Origin: Shewanella glacialipiscicola | GTDB lineage: Bacteria > Pseudomonadota > Gammaproteobacteria > Enterobacterales > Shewanellaceae | Direction of reading: 5' to 3' | Assembly: GCF_023283485.1 (NCBI RefSeq) | Contig: NZ_JAKILU010000001.1 | Location: forward strand, 1 to 64,000 | DNA: 64,000 nucleotides | Part shown: positions 26,894-34,981 of the stretch, in pieces | Numbering within the stretch: position 1 is the stretch's first letter | Layout of the letters: every line of letters begins with the position of its first letter | Translations under genes and position numbers: made by a program | Notes under the pieces: model-generated | The model's database searches: none | The model's input: only the letters and a program-made list of their open reading frames with translations | Told to the model about the DNA's origin: nothing

Positions 26894-27640
26894 ATGGTGC
26901 GATGGTGTTTAATCGTGATGCTATGTTGCCCCGTTTTGATAGGGGTTAGTACAACGAAAGCGGATACGCTAAAGCTAACATCTTTACTGTGGCCGCCTTA
27001 TTCTGGTGAACTACTTGTGGAGCAGGGCGCGAGTATTGCCGTAGCGCGAGCGGCATTAAAAGTGATGGGGCATCAACTGGAGATAGATTTTTATCCTTGG
27101 AGCCGAACGGTTAAATTAGCTTCAATGCCTCACTCTGATTACCAAGGTTATTTTCCTGAATATTACTATGAGAATGACAAATTTATTTTTTCTAAGTCGA
27201 TTGGTGCCAGCCCTTTGGGGTTGGTAGAGCAAAGATTACATCCAATGAGTTGGGACGTTGTTGAAGATCTTAACCGTTACACCTTAGGTGTCGTAAAGAA
27301 TTATGTAAATATTCAACCCCTTGACTCTATGATTTTATCAGGAGATCAATCAATTGAAACGGTCACATCTGATGAGCACAATATCAAAAAAGTGGCCGCT
27401 GGACGTATCGATGCCGCGGTGATGGATGTGAACGTATTGCATTATTTACTCAAACAGAAATCTTTACGACCTTTGGCGGATAAGTTACAGATTAATCGGC
27501 ATATTCTTGCAAATAAACCGCTTTATATTGCTTTTCGTAATACCGAAGAGGGGCATCGTTGGCGAGACATTTTTGATCAAGGATTAGCGCAAATAGATGT
27601 AGATAAAGTCATTGAAGCAGCGCTCTATAATCAGCATTAG
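26894..27640 (+). CDS. periplasmic solute-binding-like protein (SBP_bac_3 type)
   Basis: A 248-residue protein. The ATG at 26894 follows AAGGAG by 6 bases, and gives a signal peptide of about 25 residues ending TTKAD. The mature part begins LKLTSLLWPPYSGE, like the amino-acid-binding proteins of ABC transporters, with later YPWSRTVKLA and GRIDAAVMD segments that fit the family hinge. No permease or ATPase gene is nearby. Such orphan proteins can act as sensors or feed a distant transporter. It is therefore an orphan of uncertain role. Confidence 0.75.
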   Translation: MVRWCLIVMLCCPVLIGVSTTKADTLKLTSLLWPPYSGELLVEQGASIAVARAALKVMGHQLEIDFYPWSRTVKLASMPHSDYQGYFPEYYYENDKFIFSKSIGASPLGLVEQRLHPMSWDVVEDLNRYTLGVVKNYVNIQPLDSMILSGDQSIETVTSDEHNIKKVAAGRIDAAVMDVNVLHYLLKQKSLRPLADKLQINRHILANKPLYIAFRNTEEGHRWRDIFDQGLAQIDVDKVIEAALYNQH

Positions 27641-27653
27641 TTTTTAATATAAA

Positions 27654-27687
27654 ACGCAATCCACTCTTAAGAATGAATTGCGTGGGT
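27654..27687. terminator. weak hairpin between convergent genes
   Basis: ACGCAAT / ATTGCGT arms flank a longer loop with no T-run. It lies between the solute-binding-like gene and yccF, so it may help termination. Confidence 0.3.
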
Positions 27688-27728
27688 AACAACGTATAAA
27701 ACGTATAAATAGTTAATAAGTTGATGTA

Positions 27729-28136
27729 TCAGACTTTTGCGACTACGCTTTGGCCAATGGGCGTAAGGCTAAGTAAAGCCAGTTTAAGATGTTGGATCCC
27801 AAAAGGAATACCAACAATAGTGACAAAACAGGCTAAAGCATGGGCTAGGTGGCCGATGGCTAACCAGATACCAAATAGTAAAAACCAAATAATATTACCT
27901 AGCATACCGAGGGTGCCTGTACCCAAATCGTCTCGGCCTGTTAAATGACGACGATTAACTTGTTCTTGACCAAAGGGCCAGAAGGCCATTTCACCGATAA
28001 CAAAGCAAGCGCGGCCAAAGGGTATACCAATAATGCTGATAAAACATAGGATCCCAACGAACCACCATGCGAGTCCCATCACAAATCCACCCAGCACAAA
28101 CCAAGCAATGTTAAATATTAAGCGTAATAATGCCAT
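27729..28136 (-). CDS. yccF: YccF domain membrane protein
   Basis: A 135-residue protein with three or four hydrophobic segments and two YccF repeats (FISIIGIPFGRACF and FVTIVGIPFGIQHL). YccF is a small inner-membrane protein of unknown function found across gammaproteobacteria, and some relatives in E. coli are about 148 residues. AAGGA lies 7 bases before the ATG. Convergent with the upstream solute-binding gene. Confidence 0.9.
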   Translation of the reverse strand: MALLRLIFNIAWFVLGGFVMGLAWWFVGILCFISIIGIPFGRACFVIGEMAFWPFGQEQVNRRHLTGRDDLGTGTLGMLGNIIWFLLFGIWLAIGHLAHALACFVTIVGIPFGIQHLKLALLSLTPIGQSVVAKV

Positions 28137-28386
28137 TGAAAATTCCTTATTTTTACCTTACGAAGCTGCATAGTGAGCTGAGATAAATCAATTATGAGTT
28201 AAGATAAAGCGAGAATTATGCCAACTATTAAGTATTATAAAATCAATGAATTATAGATATACATTCCGAGGTTTTGGTCTTTCTCACTAAAATGTCGTGA
28301 AATATTGCATTTTTTCGACGCATAATTACACTAGCCATAACTTTCATGGCATACAAAGCCTGAATATCACATTGTTTGAGTGTCTT

Positions 28387-29385
28387 ATGTTTGCTAATAC
28401 CCCTGTCGATATCTTTTCTTTTGCTGACCGAGAGATTTTTCTCAAGCGTGATGATTTATTGCATCCAGAATTTAGTGGCAACAAGGCGCGTAAATTTGCT
28501 TATTTTTTAGAGCATGACTTCGTTGGTATTAATAAAGTGATAGGTCATGGCTCTCCCTTAGCAAACTCACTGTATTCCTTATCTGCACTGGCAAAACTAA
28601 AAGGTTGGCAGTGTGACTTTTATGTTGATCATATTGCTAGCCAAATTATTAAGCATCCCACAGGGAATTATGCTGCAGCATTGGTTAATGGCGCCCATAT
28701 TATCGATTTAAGTGAGGTCATAGCGCGAAAGTCTGCTTTGAATCCGCCGGAATTTGAAATTAATGCAGACTCGCTCCTTAATACTAGGTTAGCGCTCGAA
28801 GATAAGCCTCTAAGCTGCCAAGATTATATCGAGGCAAAGGTACTCGTAAATGAACCTACAGCACTCTTTATACCCGAAGGAGGACGTTGTGCTTATGCTG
28901 AATATGGCGTGAATATATTAGCCAAAGAGATAATACAGTTTGCTCAAGCCAGTAAGTTGGAAGACTTAACGGTATTTTTACCTTCGGGTACAGGCACCAC
29001 CGCGGTATTTTTAAATCAGTATTTTATTCGTCAACAGACTCATATTCGGGTGATGACGTGCGCCGTTGTTGGCGGAGATGATTATTTACGTATGCAATTT
29101 TCGATGCTGAATCCCGATATTAGCGAACATCCACAAATTATTAATACCGGTAAGAAATATCATTTTGGAAAACTCTATGCTGAATTTTATGCCATGTGGC
29201 AGCGAGTGTGTGCCTCAGGGATTGAGTTTGAATTACTCTACGATCCTTTGGGCTTTATTGTACTTGAGGATTACTTACAGCAAGGTGAGCGAGGCCCGTT
29301 GATGTATTTACATCAAGGTGGCTTACTGGGGAATGCCACTATGCTTCCGCGTTATCAACGTAAATATGAGAGAAAGGTTATTTAA
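28387..29385 (+). CDS. PLP-dependent ACC deaminase/D-cysteine desulfhydrase family protein
   Basis: A 332-residue enzyme. I chose the ATG at 28387 rather than the GTG at 28297, since the family N-terminus begins FSFADREIFLKRDDLLHPEFSGNK; no strong site precedes either. The PLP lysine is Lys33, in SGNKARK. The phosphate loop, LPSGTGTTAVFL, is in the middle. The family includes D-cysteine desulfhydrases and 1-aminocyclopropane-1-carboxylate deaminases, which release ammonia from small amino acids. Lysine spacing and the short N-terminus fit the short bacterial homologues. The exact substrate is not shown. Confidence 0.8.
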   Translation: MFANTPVDIFSFADREIFLKRDDLLHPEFSGNKARKFAYFLEHDFVGINKVIGHGSPLANSLYSLSALAKLKGWQCDFYVDHIASQIIKHPTGNYAAALVNGAHIIDLSEVIARKSALNPPEFEINADSLLNTRLALEDKPLSCQDYIEAKVLVNEPTALFIPEGGRCAYAEYGVNILAKEIIQFAQASKLEDLTVFLPSGTGTTAVFLNQYFIRQQTHIRVMTCAVVGGDDYLRMQFSMLNPDISEHPQIINTGKKYHFGKLYAEFYAMWQRVCASGIEFELLYDPLGFIVLEDYLQQGERGPLMYLHQGGLLGNATMLPRYQRKYERKVI

Positions 29386-29417
29386 ATAATGAACAGCGTC
29401 ATCATTATTATTAGAGA

Positions 29418-29678
29418 TTAAGGGACTAAACGATTTCTTTTGAGAATTTTATAAGTACGTTCACTGATATTTTGCAGGTTTTTTAAATCTTTTAAGCCAG
29501 GTTCTGTATCGCTATATTGCCAATAGCTAATTTCAGTATCGAGCATTTCTAACATTTTTTTTGAGCATCCCAGACACTCACCTTGGCACATTTGTGCTTC
29601 TTCTAAATCGAGGGGGATTTTGTCTTTGATATTACCAATCATGGCTTGCATGGCAATACGTGTCGTAGGTTTTGACAT
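29418..29678 (-). CDS. small Cys-motif protein, unknown
   Basis: An 86-residue protein with AAAGGA 8 bases before the ATG, so it is likely real. The motif CQGECLGCSKK at about residues 31-41 has three Cys in a C-x3-C-x2-C arrangement, which could bind a metal or an Fe-S cluster. The rest is helical and charged. No homologue of known function is recognised. It is convergent with the PLP enzyme gene, 32 bases apart. Confidence 0.6.
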   Translation of the reverse strand: MSKPTTRIAMQAMIGNIKDKIPLDLEEAQMCQGECLGCSKKMLEMLDTEISYWQYSDTEPGLKDLKNLQNISERTYKILKRNRLVP

Positions 29679-29763
29679 AGAGTTTTCCTTTGATTCTGGG
29701 CATACGCGGGAATATTAGTGGATGCTTGAATGAGGATGTGTGATCTAAGTCTGATATTTTCAC

Positions 29764-29808
29764 TTGGTTCGGCAGGTATCTGTGTGAGAGAGATACAGCC
29801 TGAACCAA
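29764..29808 (-). terminator. imperfect hairpin, possible terminator
   Basis: TTGGTTC and GTATCT pair with GATAC and GAACCAA across a loop, with mismatches. It lies between two minus-strand small genes, downstream of the 57-residue one. T-run is weak. Confidence 0.3.
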
Positions 29809-29955
29809 ATGATTTTGTCATAGTGACATAAAAAGGATAGCGTGTTCGTGACATTCGGCTATCAATTTACTGAAGTGCTCGGTATTGCGAAAAGAATGGA
29901 AACCGATATTAAATACACTTGAGTAAACAGTTACTGCGGTACTGATGACTTTAAC

Positions 29956-30129
29956 TTATTTATTAGCTGACAATAACCATTTCATAAAGCTAATGGCTTC
30001 TGTGCGCTTAGAAAAAGTTTGTCTGTTTTTACCTTGTCTATCGGTAAAAGCAATTGATGTTTTATTTACTGAGATTGAATCTACAGGGAAGTTTACTGTA
30101 ATTTCATGTCCATTAATTTTGTATGACAT
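29956..30129 (-). CDS. small unknown protein, 57 residues
   Basis: Starts at the ATG at 30129, where AAAAGGAG lies 8 bases upstream; a GTG 9 bases earlier is too close to it. The product is small and basic, with a compact alternating pattern (SYKINGHEITVNF, then SVNKTSIAFTDRQGKNR) that suggests a single beta-rich domain. I do not recognise it. A strong ribosome-binding site is the main reason to call it a gene. Confidence 0.55.
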   Translation of the reverse strand: MSYKINGHEITVNFPVDSISVNKTSIAFTDRQGKNRQTFSKRTEAISFMKWLLSANK

Positions 30130-30831
30130 ATGCCACACTCCTTTTTGTTAATTCACCCATAGGTGAGATAGTTGTTACTATAAAATATCCTTAGCGATGT
30201 GCGAAAGATTTGTTCTATTGAGTATCGAGGTTACCCCATCTTTGATTCATTAATCAAGAGATGCTTAATCGATAAATAATTCACGCTACTGATTATGCCA
30301 TGGAATAACTTAATTCTAGCAGTTGAACATAGTTTAATGACAAGACTATGACAGCTAAATAGAGGGATAAGTTCACATACATAACCACATGATTTTATGG
30401 TATCGAACAGCTGAGCTTAGGGGGTTTTGCTTGTAGTAGGCTTTCTTTATGAGGACCGAACTCTGATTGCTAAATATCAGGCTGGGTTAAAAAGGTAAAC
30501 AACAAGGTGTATCTCAAAACGTGCTGCAGTATATCAATTAAAAAGGCTTATGCAAGTTTAATCATACAGAAATGTAATTATTTTTTGTTTATGTTGATTT
30601 TAAGTAAATGAAAATTGGTTATTGCTCTGATTTAAAAGACAAAAAATCTTTTCCGTGGTGTTTTTTATTTGTCATCTTCATTGGCTAAGGCTCATAGGAT
30701 GGTTTTATTCATATCGGGAAAATAAAAATCTCATTTGAATAGAGTGTTCAAATGAGATTAATCATTATCTGTGACACGAGTTCGTTATTTGCTTATCTAT
30801 TGCGATGTCGTTGTTTACAACGCTTAATCAC
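30130..30831. other. 702-bp AT-rich intergenic region
   Basis: No convincing gene on either strand. It contains the terminator of the anti-sigma operon at its right end and presumably the promoter of the 57-residue protein at its left end. Otherwise nothing is seen. Confidence 0.5.
30728..30758 (-). terminator. terminator after the sigma/anti-sigma operon
   Basis: Perfect 12-base arms ATCTCATTTGAA / TTCAAATGAGAT enclose a 7-base loop, followed on the minus strand by TTTTATTTT. It lies 74 bases beyond the chrR stop. Confidence 0.8.
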
Positions 30832-31554
30832 TTAATAAATCAGTTCACCGATTGGATTAAGTAGCTTACTTATGCCCTTAGTAAAATGCAGAGGTGCATC
30901 TAACACTGTGTAGCATAGGCATCCGTTAACCGTTTTCGGCGAGTGTTGGTGCTGGCCGTCGAGCATAATAAAATCTCCTGGCACATAGTTGCCATTGAGA
31001 TCGGAAAACTCTCCTGCCAATAGGAGCGTTAATTCATAGCCTTTATGTGTATGTTGGGGAATTTCACCTTGGGCATCAATATGTAGCAAACTGGCACGGG
31101 TACCCATTTCATCGACATCAAAACGCATACGACTGACTTTACCCAAAATTTGCCATGGACGGGTTAAATGCTGTCTAAATGCCGACGGTACAGTGTAATG
31201 CTGTTGCTTTATCTGAACCGCTAACGGCGCATTATTCGGTATATTTGTCGCAACTGGCTGAGCCATGATGCGTTCCATCATAGCTTCAATATCCAGAGTG
31301 GCATTTTGAGTGGCAAACGTTTTTGTTCCCTCATGCTCATACTGATTGGAATTCGTGTCTTCCCCGCTAATCACGTTCTGAGTTTTAGGTTGAGCTAATA
31401 CTAAATCTGCGGCTTGTGCTGTTAACTGTGCAAGTTGTTCTTTACAGGTATCACATAAAGAACAATGTGCCGACACTGCCATCGCCATTGATAAAGGTAA
31501 ATTGCCATTGGCATGGTTGACGAGTAGGTCTTGAGTGGGATGATGTTTAATCAT
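30832..31554 (-). CDS. chrR: ChrR family anti-sigma factor (zinc ZAS and cupin domains)
   Basis: A 240-residue protein. The N-terminal anti-sigma domain has H-x3-C-x2-C, with His30, Cys34 and Cys37, the zinc site that binds the partner sigma factor. The C-terminal cupin, about residues 140-225, includes PQHTHKGYELT and GDFIMLDGQHQHSP and carries metal-binding His. In Rhodobacter, ChrR holds its sigma factor inactive until singlet oxygen is present. The gene overlaps the sigma gene by 8 bases, so the two are translationally coupled. A signal such as singlet oxygen or organic peroxide is inferred here, not shown. Confidence 0.9.
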   Translation of the reverse strand: MIKHHPTQDLLVNHANGNLPLSMAMAVSAHCSLCDTCKEQLAQLTAQAADLVLAQPKTQNVISGEDTNSNQYEHEGTKTFATQNATLDIEAMMERIMAQPVATNIPNNAPLAVQIKQQHYTVPSAFRQHLTRPWQILGKVSRMRFDVDEMGTRASLLHIDAQGEIPQHTHKGYELTLLLAGEFSDLNGNYVPGDFIMLDGQHQHSPKTVNGCLCYTVLDAPLHFTKGISKLLNPIGELIY

Positions 31555-32209
31555 TGTGTATCTCCAAAAAACTTTTCAACTTTTCCAGTCCTAGCCTTAA
31601 ACGCGACTTTATCGTACCGATAGGTACTTTTAAGGCGTCTGCAAGTTCTTGTTGAGTGAGTTCTTGCATGTAGATACCTTGCACAACTTGTTTTTGTGCT
31701 AGAGGAAGGGCATCTAGATGCTTCAGGAGTTGAGCCGTTAGTTTATGATCGGGTTGTATATCGTATTCTGAGGTCGCATCACACAACGGCCAAATATCAT
31801 CGCCGAAGGTATCTTCTCTGTTGTGTTGCACCCGTCTTAACATATCAAAACATTGATTGCGCATTATGGTAAACACCCAAGTGGTCACCGCCCCTTTTTC
31901 TGCATTGTACAGATGAGCCTTAGTCCAAACACTGGTCATGGTTTCTTGAACCAAATCCATAGCTAAGCCTTGCTGATTTAATCTTTGCAAACCAAAAGCG
32001 CGGATCTTGGGCATAAAATACTGGAATAGTTGTCCAAAAGCGGCTTTGTCTCTGTTATCTGCGACTTGCAGTATTAACATCGCCAAAGCATCTACTTGTG
32101 ACTCTAAGTTTGTGTGAGCAGGAGTGTCGTTATCCATAGCCGCGTTAGTCAGAGACGTAATGGGTCCATGATACCGATTTTGCCTGCTTTGTGATTGAAT
32201 ATTTTCCAT
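31547..32209 (-). CDS. rpoE: ECF sigma factor (ChrR-associated, RpoE-like)
   Basis: A 220-residue sigma factor. Region 2 covers about residues 55-120 (VQETMTSVWTKAHLYN and VFTIMRNQCFDMLRR). Region 4 covers about 150-210 (MQELTQQELADALKVPIGTIKSRLRLG). Being directly upstream of and overlapping chrR, it belongs to the ECF11-type sigma factors that respond to singlet oxygen in other bacteria. This is not the envelope-stress RpoE that is paired with RseA. The first 30 residues are an unusual extension. A GAG lies close before the ATG. See the promoter-region motif at 32218-32255. Confidence 0.9.
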   Translation of the reverse strand: MENIQSQSRQNRYHGPITSLTNAAMDNDTPAHTNLESQVDALAMLILQVADNRDKAAFGQLFQYFMPKIRAFGLQRLNQQGLAMDLVQETMTSVWTKAHLYNAEKGAVTTWVFTIMRNQCFDMLRRVQHNREDTFGDDIWPLCDATSEYDIQPDHKLTAQLLKHLDALPLAQKQVVQGIYMQELTQQELADALKVPIGTIKSRLRLGLEKLKSFLEIHND

Positions 32210-32217
32210 TTTTCGCT

Positions 32218-32255
32218 CGTATCCCAGTGGCTAATGCTGAGTTTGATATCAGTAA
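32218..32255 (-). promoter_or_regulatory. candidate autoregulatory element of the sigma operon
   Basis: Minus-strand blocks TTACTGAT, CAAACT, GCCACT and GATACG occur in order 9-46 bases upstream of the sigma start. The same blocks lie in front of the LON-domain gene at 32939-32966, but 10 bases closer together. See the finding. Confidence 0.4.
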
Positions 32256-32352
32256 CGACAATATTCAGAGGCTCGGTAAGCGTTTACACCTGCCTTTGCT
32301 GTCAAACTTTTAATCAATACGGCATGGCTTATATAAAGGATCACTCACAGGA

Positions 32353-32904
32353 CTATTTAATCACGGTACGTAATAGATCTCGGGTCATAATGTGATCAGA
32401 TGTATTAATGCAACTATATTTTTCAGAGGCTTGCACCGGTAATATTTCTAACCAGCGCTGGCATACCCAAGCTATGTCATCAAACTGTTCCGCTTGATAA
32501 TGCTTTAGATGTTGCGGATATTCTTTGAGAATATTTTGTAACATCTGACTTAAATAGCGTTCATCGCTGGCAATATGTGCGGTAGGCCAATTGTCGATTA
32601 GGCTGACATCTCCACGTTTTAAACCATCGCTTTCGATACTGATTTCATTAAGTTTAAAGCGCTTTGAACCTTGAATGCTGACACCTAACAGCCCATCGGG
32701 TAAGGTTTCAAAATCAATTATATGCACTAAAGTGCCAATGGATTGTATGGTGTTGTTATCCTCTTCGAGCATACACAAACCAAAGCCTTGGCCTGACTTT
32801 AACGATTCAGCGACTAAACGCTTATATCTAGGTTCAAATACCCGCAGTTGTGTATAACCTTCGGGTAATAAACAGATAGGTAAAGGGAAAAGAGGTAATT
32901 TCAT
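32353..32904 (-). CDS. LON-domain protein (Lon N-terminal-like, PF02190)
   Basis: A 183-residue protein from the ATG at 32904, which has AGAGG 5 bases upstream. The longer frame upstream is not needed. It begins LPLFPLPICLLPEGYTQLRVFEPRYKRLV, the hallmark of the Lon N-terminal substrate-binding domain, and has GTLVHI and FKLNEI segments. Stand-alone LON-domain proteins lack the ATPase and protease parts, and their function is not established. It lies upstream of the sigma operon with the same orientation, across 143 bases. Divergent from the methyltransferase gene. Confidence 0.85.
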   Translation of the reverse strand: MKLPLFPLPICLLPEGYTQLRVFEPRYKRLVAESLKSGQGFGLCMLEEDNNTIQSIGTLVHIIDFETLPDGLLGVSIQGSKRFKLNEISIESDGLKRGDVSLIDNWPTAHIASDERYLSQMLQNILKEYPQHLKHYQAEQFDDIAWVCQRWLEILPVQASEKYSCINTSDHIMTRDLLRTVIK

Positions 32905-32938
32905 TGTGGCCTCTGGTGAACTTATGTTCCTATCATTA

Positions 32939-32966
32939 CGTACCATAGTGGCAGTTTGATCAGTAA
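32939..32966 (-). promoter_or_regulatory. candidate regulatory element upstream of the LON gene
   Basis: Minus-strand TTACTGAT, CAAACT, GCCACT and GGTACG. The shared blocks match those upstream of the neighbouring ECF sigma operon, so the gene may be part of the sigma regulon. TGATC and CGTA, at 17 bases apart, resemble the ECF11-type promoter elements. Confidence 0.4.
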
Positions 32967-33005
32967 AATTATTCAACAATAGTTTATCTATATTTAGAGG
33001 ATGGC

Positions 33006-33620
33006 ATGAAATTAAATCCATTTGAAAAAAAACTGGTGCAGCATCCATTACGTTTTTGGCTACAAAATCATGTTGAAGCACCCTTATTAACCTCGATGAT
33101 GCCAAAACCTATGCCTTCTTGTGAGCGTGCATTAGAAATAGGCTGCGGGTTTGGTAACGGTATTCAATTGATCCGTGAACATTTTGGTGCAGGTCATATT
33201 ACGGCCGTGGATATTGATGCTGAAATGGTTGCCGCTGCCCAATCCCGTTGGCAAGCTCGGCCGCAGGGGGTAAAAGGGCTGAGTTTTTCGGTTGCGGATG
33301 CCACTCTTTTACCGTTTGCTAATAGCGAGTTTGACATAGTGTTCGATTTTGCCGTATTTCACCATATTCCAGATTGGCAAGCCGCCATCAAGGAAGTCGT
33401 AAGAGTACTGAAACCAAACGGTTATTTTGTAGTAGAGGATTTGTACCGCGCCGCAATTTGTAACCCTCTCAGTCGGCGTCTATTTGAGCATCCTCAGCAA
33501 AATCGCTTTAATCACAGTGAATTACTCACTGTGATGCGCCAGGCTGGATTTGAGATTGTACGCGATAGAAATGCCTTTAATCTTGCGGGTATGGTATTAG
33601 CCCAGAAAGTATTACGTTAA
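33006..33620 (+). CDS. class I SAM-dependent methyltransferase
   Basis: A 204-residue enzyme of the Methyltransf_11 type. Motif I, ALEIGCGFGNG, is at about residues 40-50, and motif II, VDIDAEMV, at about 70. PFANSEFDIVFDFAVFHHI is the post-I region. GAGG lies 6 bases before the ATG. The substrate is unknown. It is divergent from the LON-domain gene across about 100 bases, so the candidate element there could affect it too. Confidence 0.85.
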   Translation: MKLNPFEKKLVQHPLRFWLQNHVEAPLLTSMMPKPMPSCERALEIGCGFGNGIQLIREHFGAGHITAVDIDAEMVAAAQSRWQARPQGVKGLSFSVADATLLPFANSEFDIVFDFAVFHHIPDWQAAIKEVVRVLKPNGYFVVEDLYRAAICNPLSRRLFEHPQQNRFNHSELLTVMRQAGFEIVRDRNAFNLAGMVLAQKVLR

Positions 33621-33846
33621 TTTATCGCGTTAAGAGTGATGGGGTGAGGTTTGATACGCTTTTCTAGGCGCTTTCGTGGATACCTGAATGGATATTTACG
33701 CAGTGAGGATCGCGTTTTGCCGTAGAAAAGACATTTTTATATAAAATAGACCTTTAGCATAGTTCCTCATATGAGTTTACCGCTATAATTCGGATTAATT
33801 CATGGCATGTGGGGAAGGCCTTCCTCAATAGTAGAGAAGCAGCACT

Positions 33847-34791
33847 ATGGCAAATATACTTGCAAGCGTAGATCAAAGAACCAAACTCGTGGGGGAAAAC
33901 CGACTCGAGTTATTACTTTTTAGTGTTAATTCGACACAATTATTTGCTATTAACGTTTTTAAAGTTAAAGAAGTCGTCAAACTTCCACCGCTCAATGCCA
34001 TGCCAGGTAGCCATCCACATATTTCCGGTGTTGCCAATATTCGGGGGATTTCTATCCCTGTAATTGATTTACGTTCGGCCATCGGGTTTAGACCTATGCC
34101 GCCAGATGATAATGCCAACATGATTATTACTGAGTATAACCGCAGTGTGCAGGGCTTTTTAGTCGGTAAAGTTGAGCACATTATTAATATGACTTGGAGC
34201 GATATCTTGCCGCCGCCTAAAATGGCTGGCCGTAATAATTATCTGACGGCGATTACACGTATCGAACACCAAGGCCGCTCACAGTTAGTGTCGATTATTG
34301 ATGTAGAAAAAGTGCTGGCAGAGATTATTCACTATGACGTTAGTTTATCTGAAGGGGTACTCGACGAAACCTTAGCCCATGAAATGCCAGGAAGAAAAAT
34401 TCTGATCGTAGATGATTCTTCAACGGCGAGACGCCAAGTGCGTGACACCTTAGGGCAACTGGGTATCGAAATTATTGAAGCCTCCGATGGCCTGCAAGCA
34501 TTAACACTATTACAAAAATGGCGTGATGAAGGTAAACAGGTCGCAAAAGAATTATTGATGATGATTACTGACGCTGAAATGCCTGAGATGGACGGTTATA
34601 AACTCACCTCTGAAGTGCGTAGCGATAAAGCGATGGCAGATTTGTATATCACCCTTAACACTTCTTTAAGTGGCAGTTTTAACCATGCGATGGTTGAAAA
34701 AGTCGGTTGTGATAAGTTTATTTCTAAATTTCAGCCTGATTTGCTAGTGGAAGTGGTACAAGAAAGATTAAGACAAATCATTAATCACTAA
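33847..34791 (+). CDS. cheV: chemotaxis coupling protein CheV
   Basis: A 314-residue protein with an N-terminal CheW-like domain, residues 15-165 (IRGISIPVIDLRSAIG), and a C-terminal response-regulator receiver domain, 185-312. The phospho-acceptor is Asp242 in MITDAEMPEMDGYK, with ILIVDDSS as the acidic pocket and FISKFQPD holding the conserved lysine. CheV couples chemoreceptors to the CheA kinase and dampens signalling when phosphorylated. Other chemotaxis genes are not adjacent, as is common for cheV in Shewanella and Vibrio. Confidence 0.95.
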   Translation: MANILASVDQRTKLVGENRLELLLFSVNSTQLFAINVFKVKEVVKLPPLNAMPGSHPHISGVANIRGISIPVIDLRSAIGFRPMPPDDNANMIITEYNRSVQGFLVGKVEHIINMTWSDILPPPKMAGRNNYLTAITRIEHQGRSQLVSIIDVEKVLAEIIHYDVSLSEGVLDETLAHEMPGRKILIVDDSSTARRQVRDTLGQLGIEIIEASDGLQALTLLQKWRDEGKQVAKELLMMITDAEMPEMDGYKLTSEVRSDKAMADLYITLNTSLSGSFNHAMVEKVGCDKFISKFQPDLLVEVVQERLRQIINH

Positions 34792-34981
34792 TAATGTAAG
34801 CCATCAATGGTCGACGATAAAATGATCGTTGGTGGCATTGGTCTTGATTGCTAGCCTGCCATTGTGCTAATACAATTTGAAGCCAAACTTATCTTATCTT
34901 ATCGAATTGTTAGTCTTTGATCAGTTATAGATATGTTAAGTAAGACATTTCTATTATGCTTTTCAAGCATAAACATTTCAA

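Noticed and set aside
29639-29854. 71-codon minus-strand frame overlapping the Cys-motif gene
   Set aside because: Overlaps the better supported gene and contains no signal or family pattern.
29945-30151. 68-codon plus-strand frame
   Set aside because: Antisense of the 57-residue gene, which has a much better ribosome-binding site.
34801-34850. Hairpin after cheV as a terminator
   Set aside because: Imperfect pairing and no T-run.
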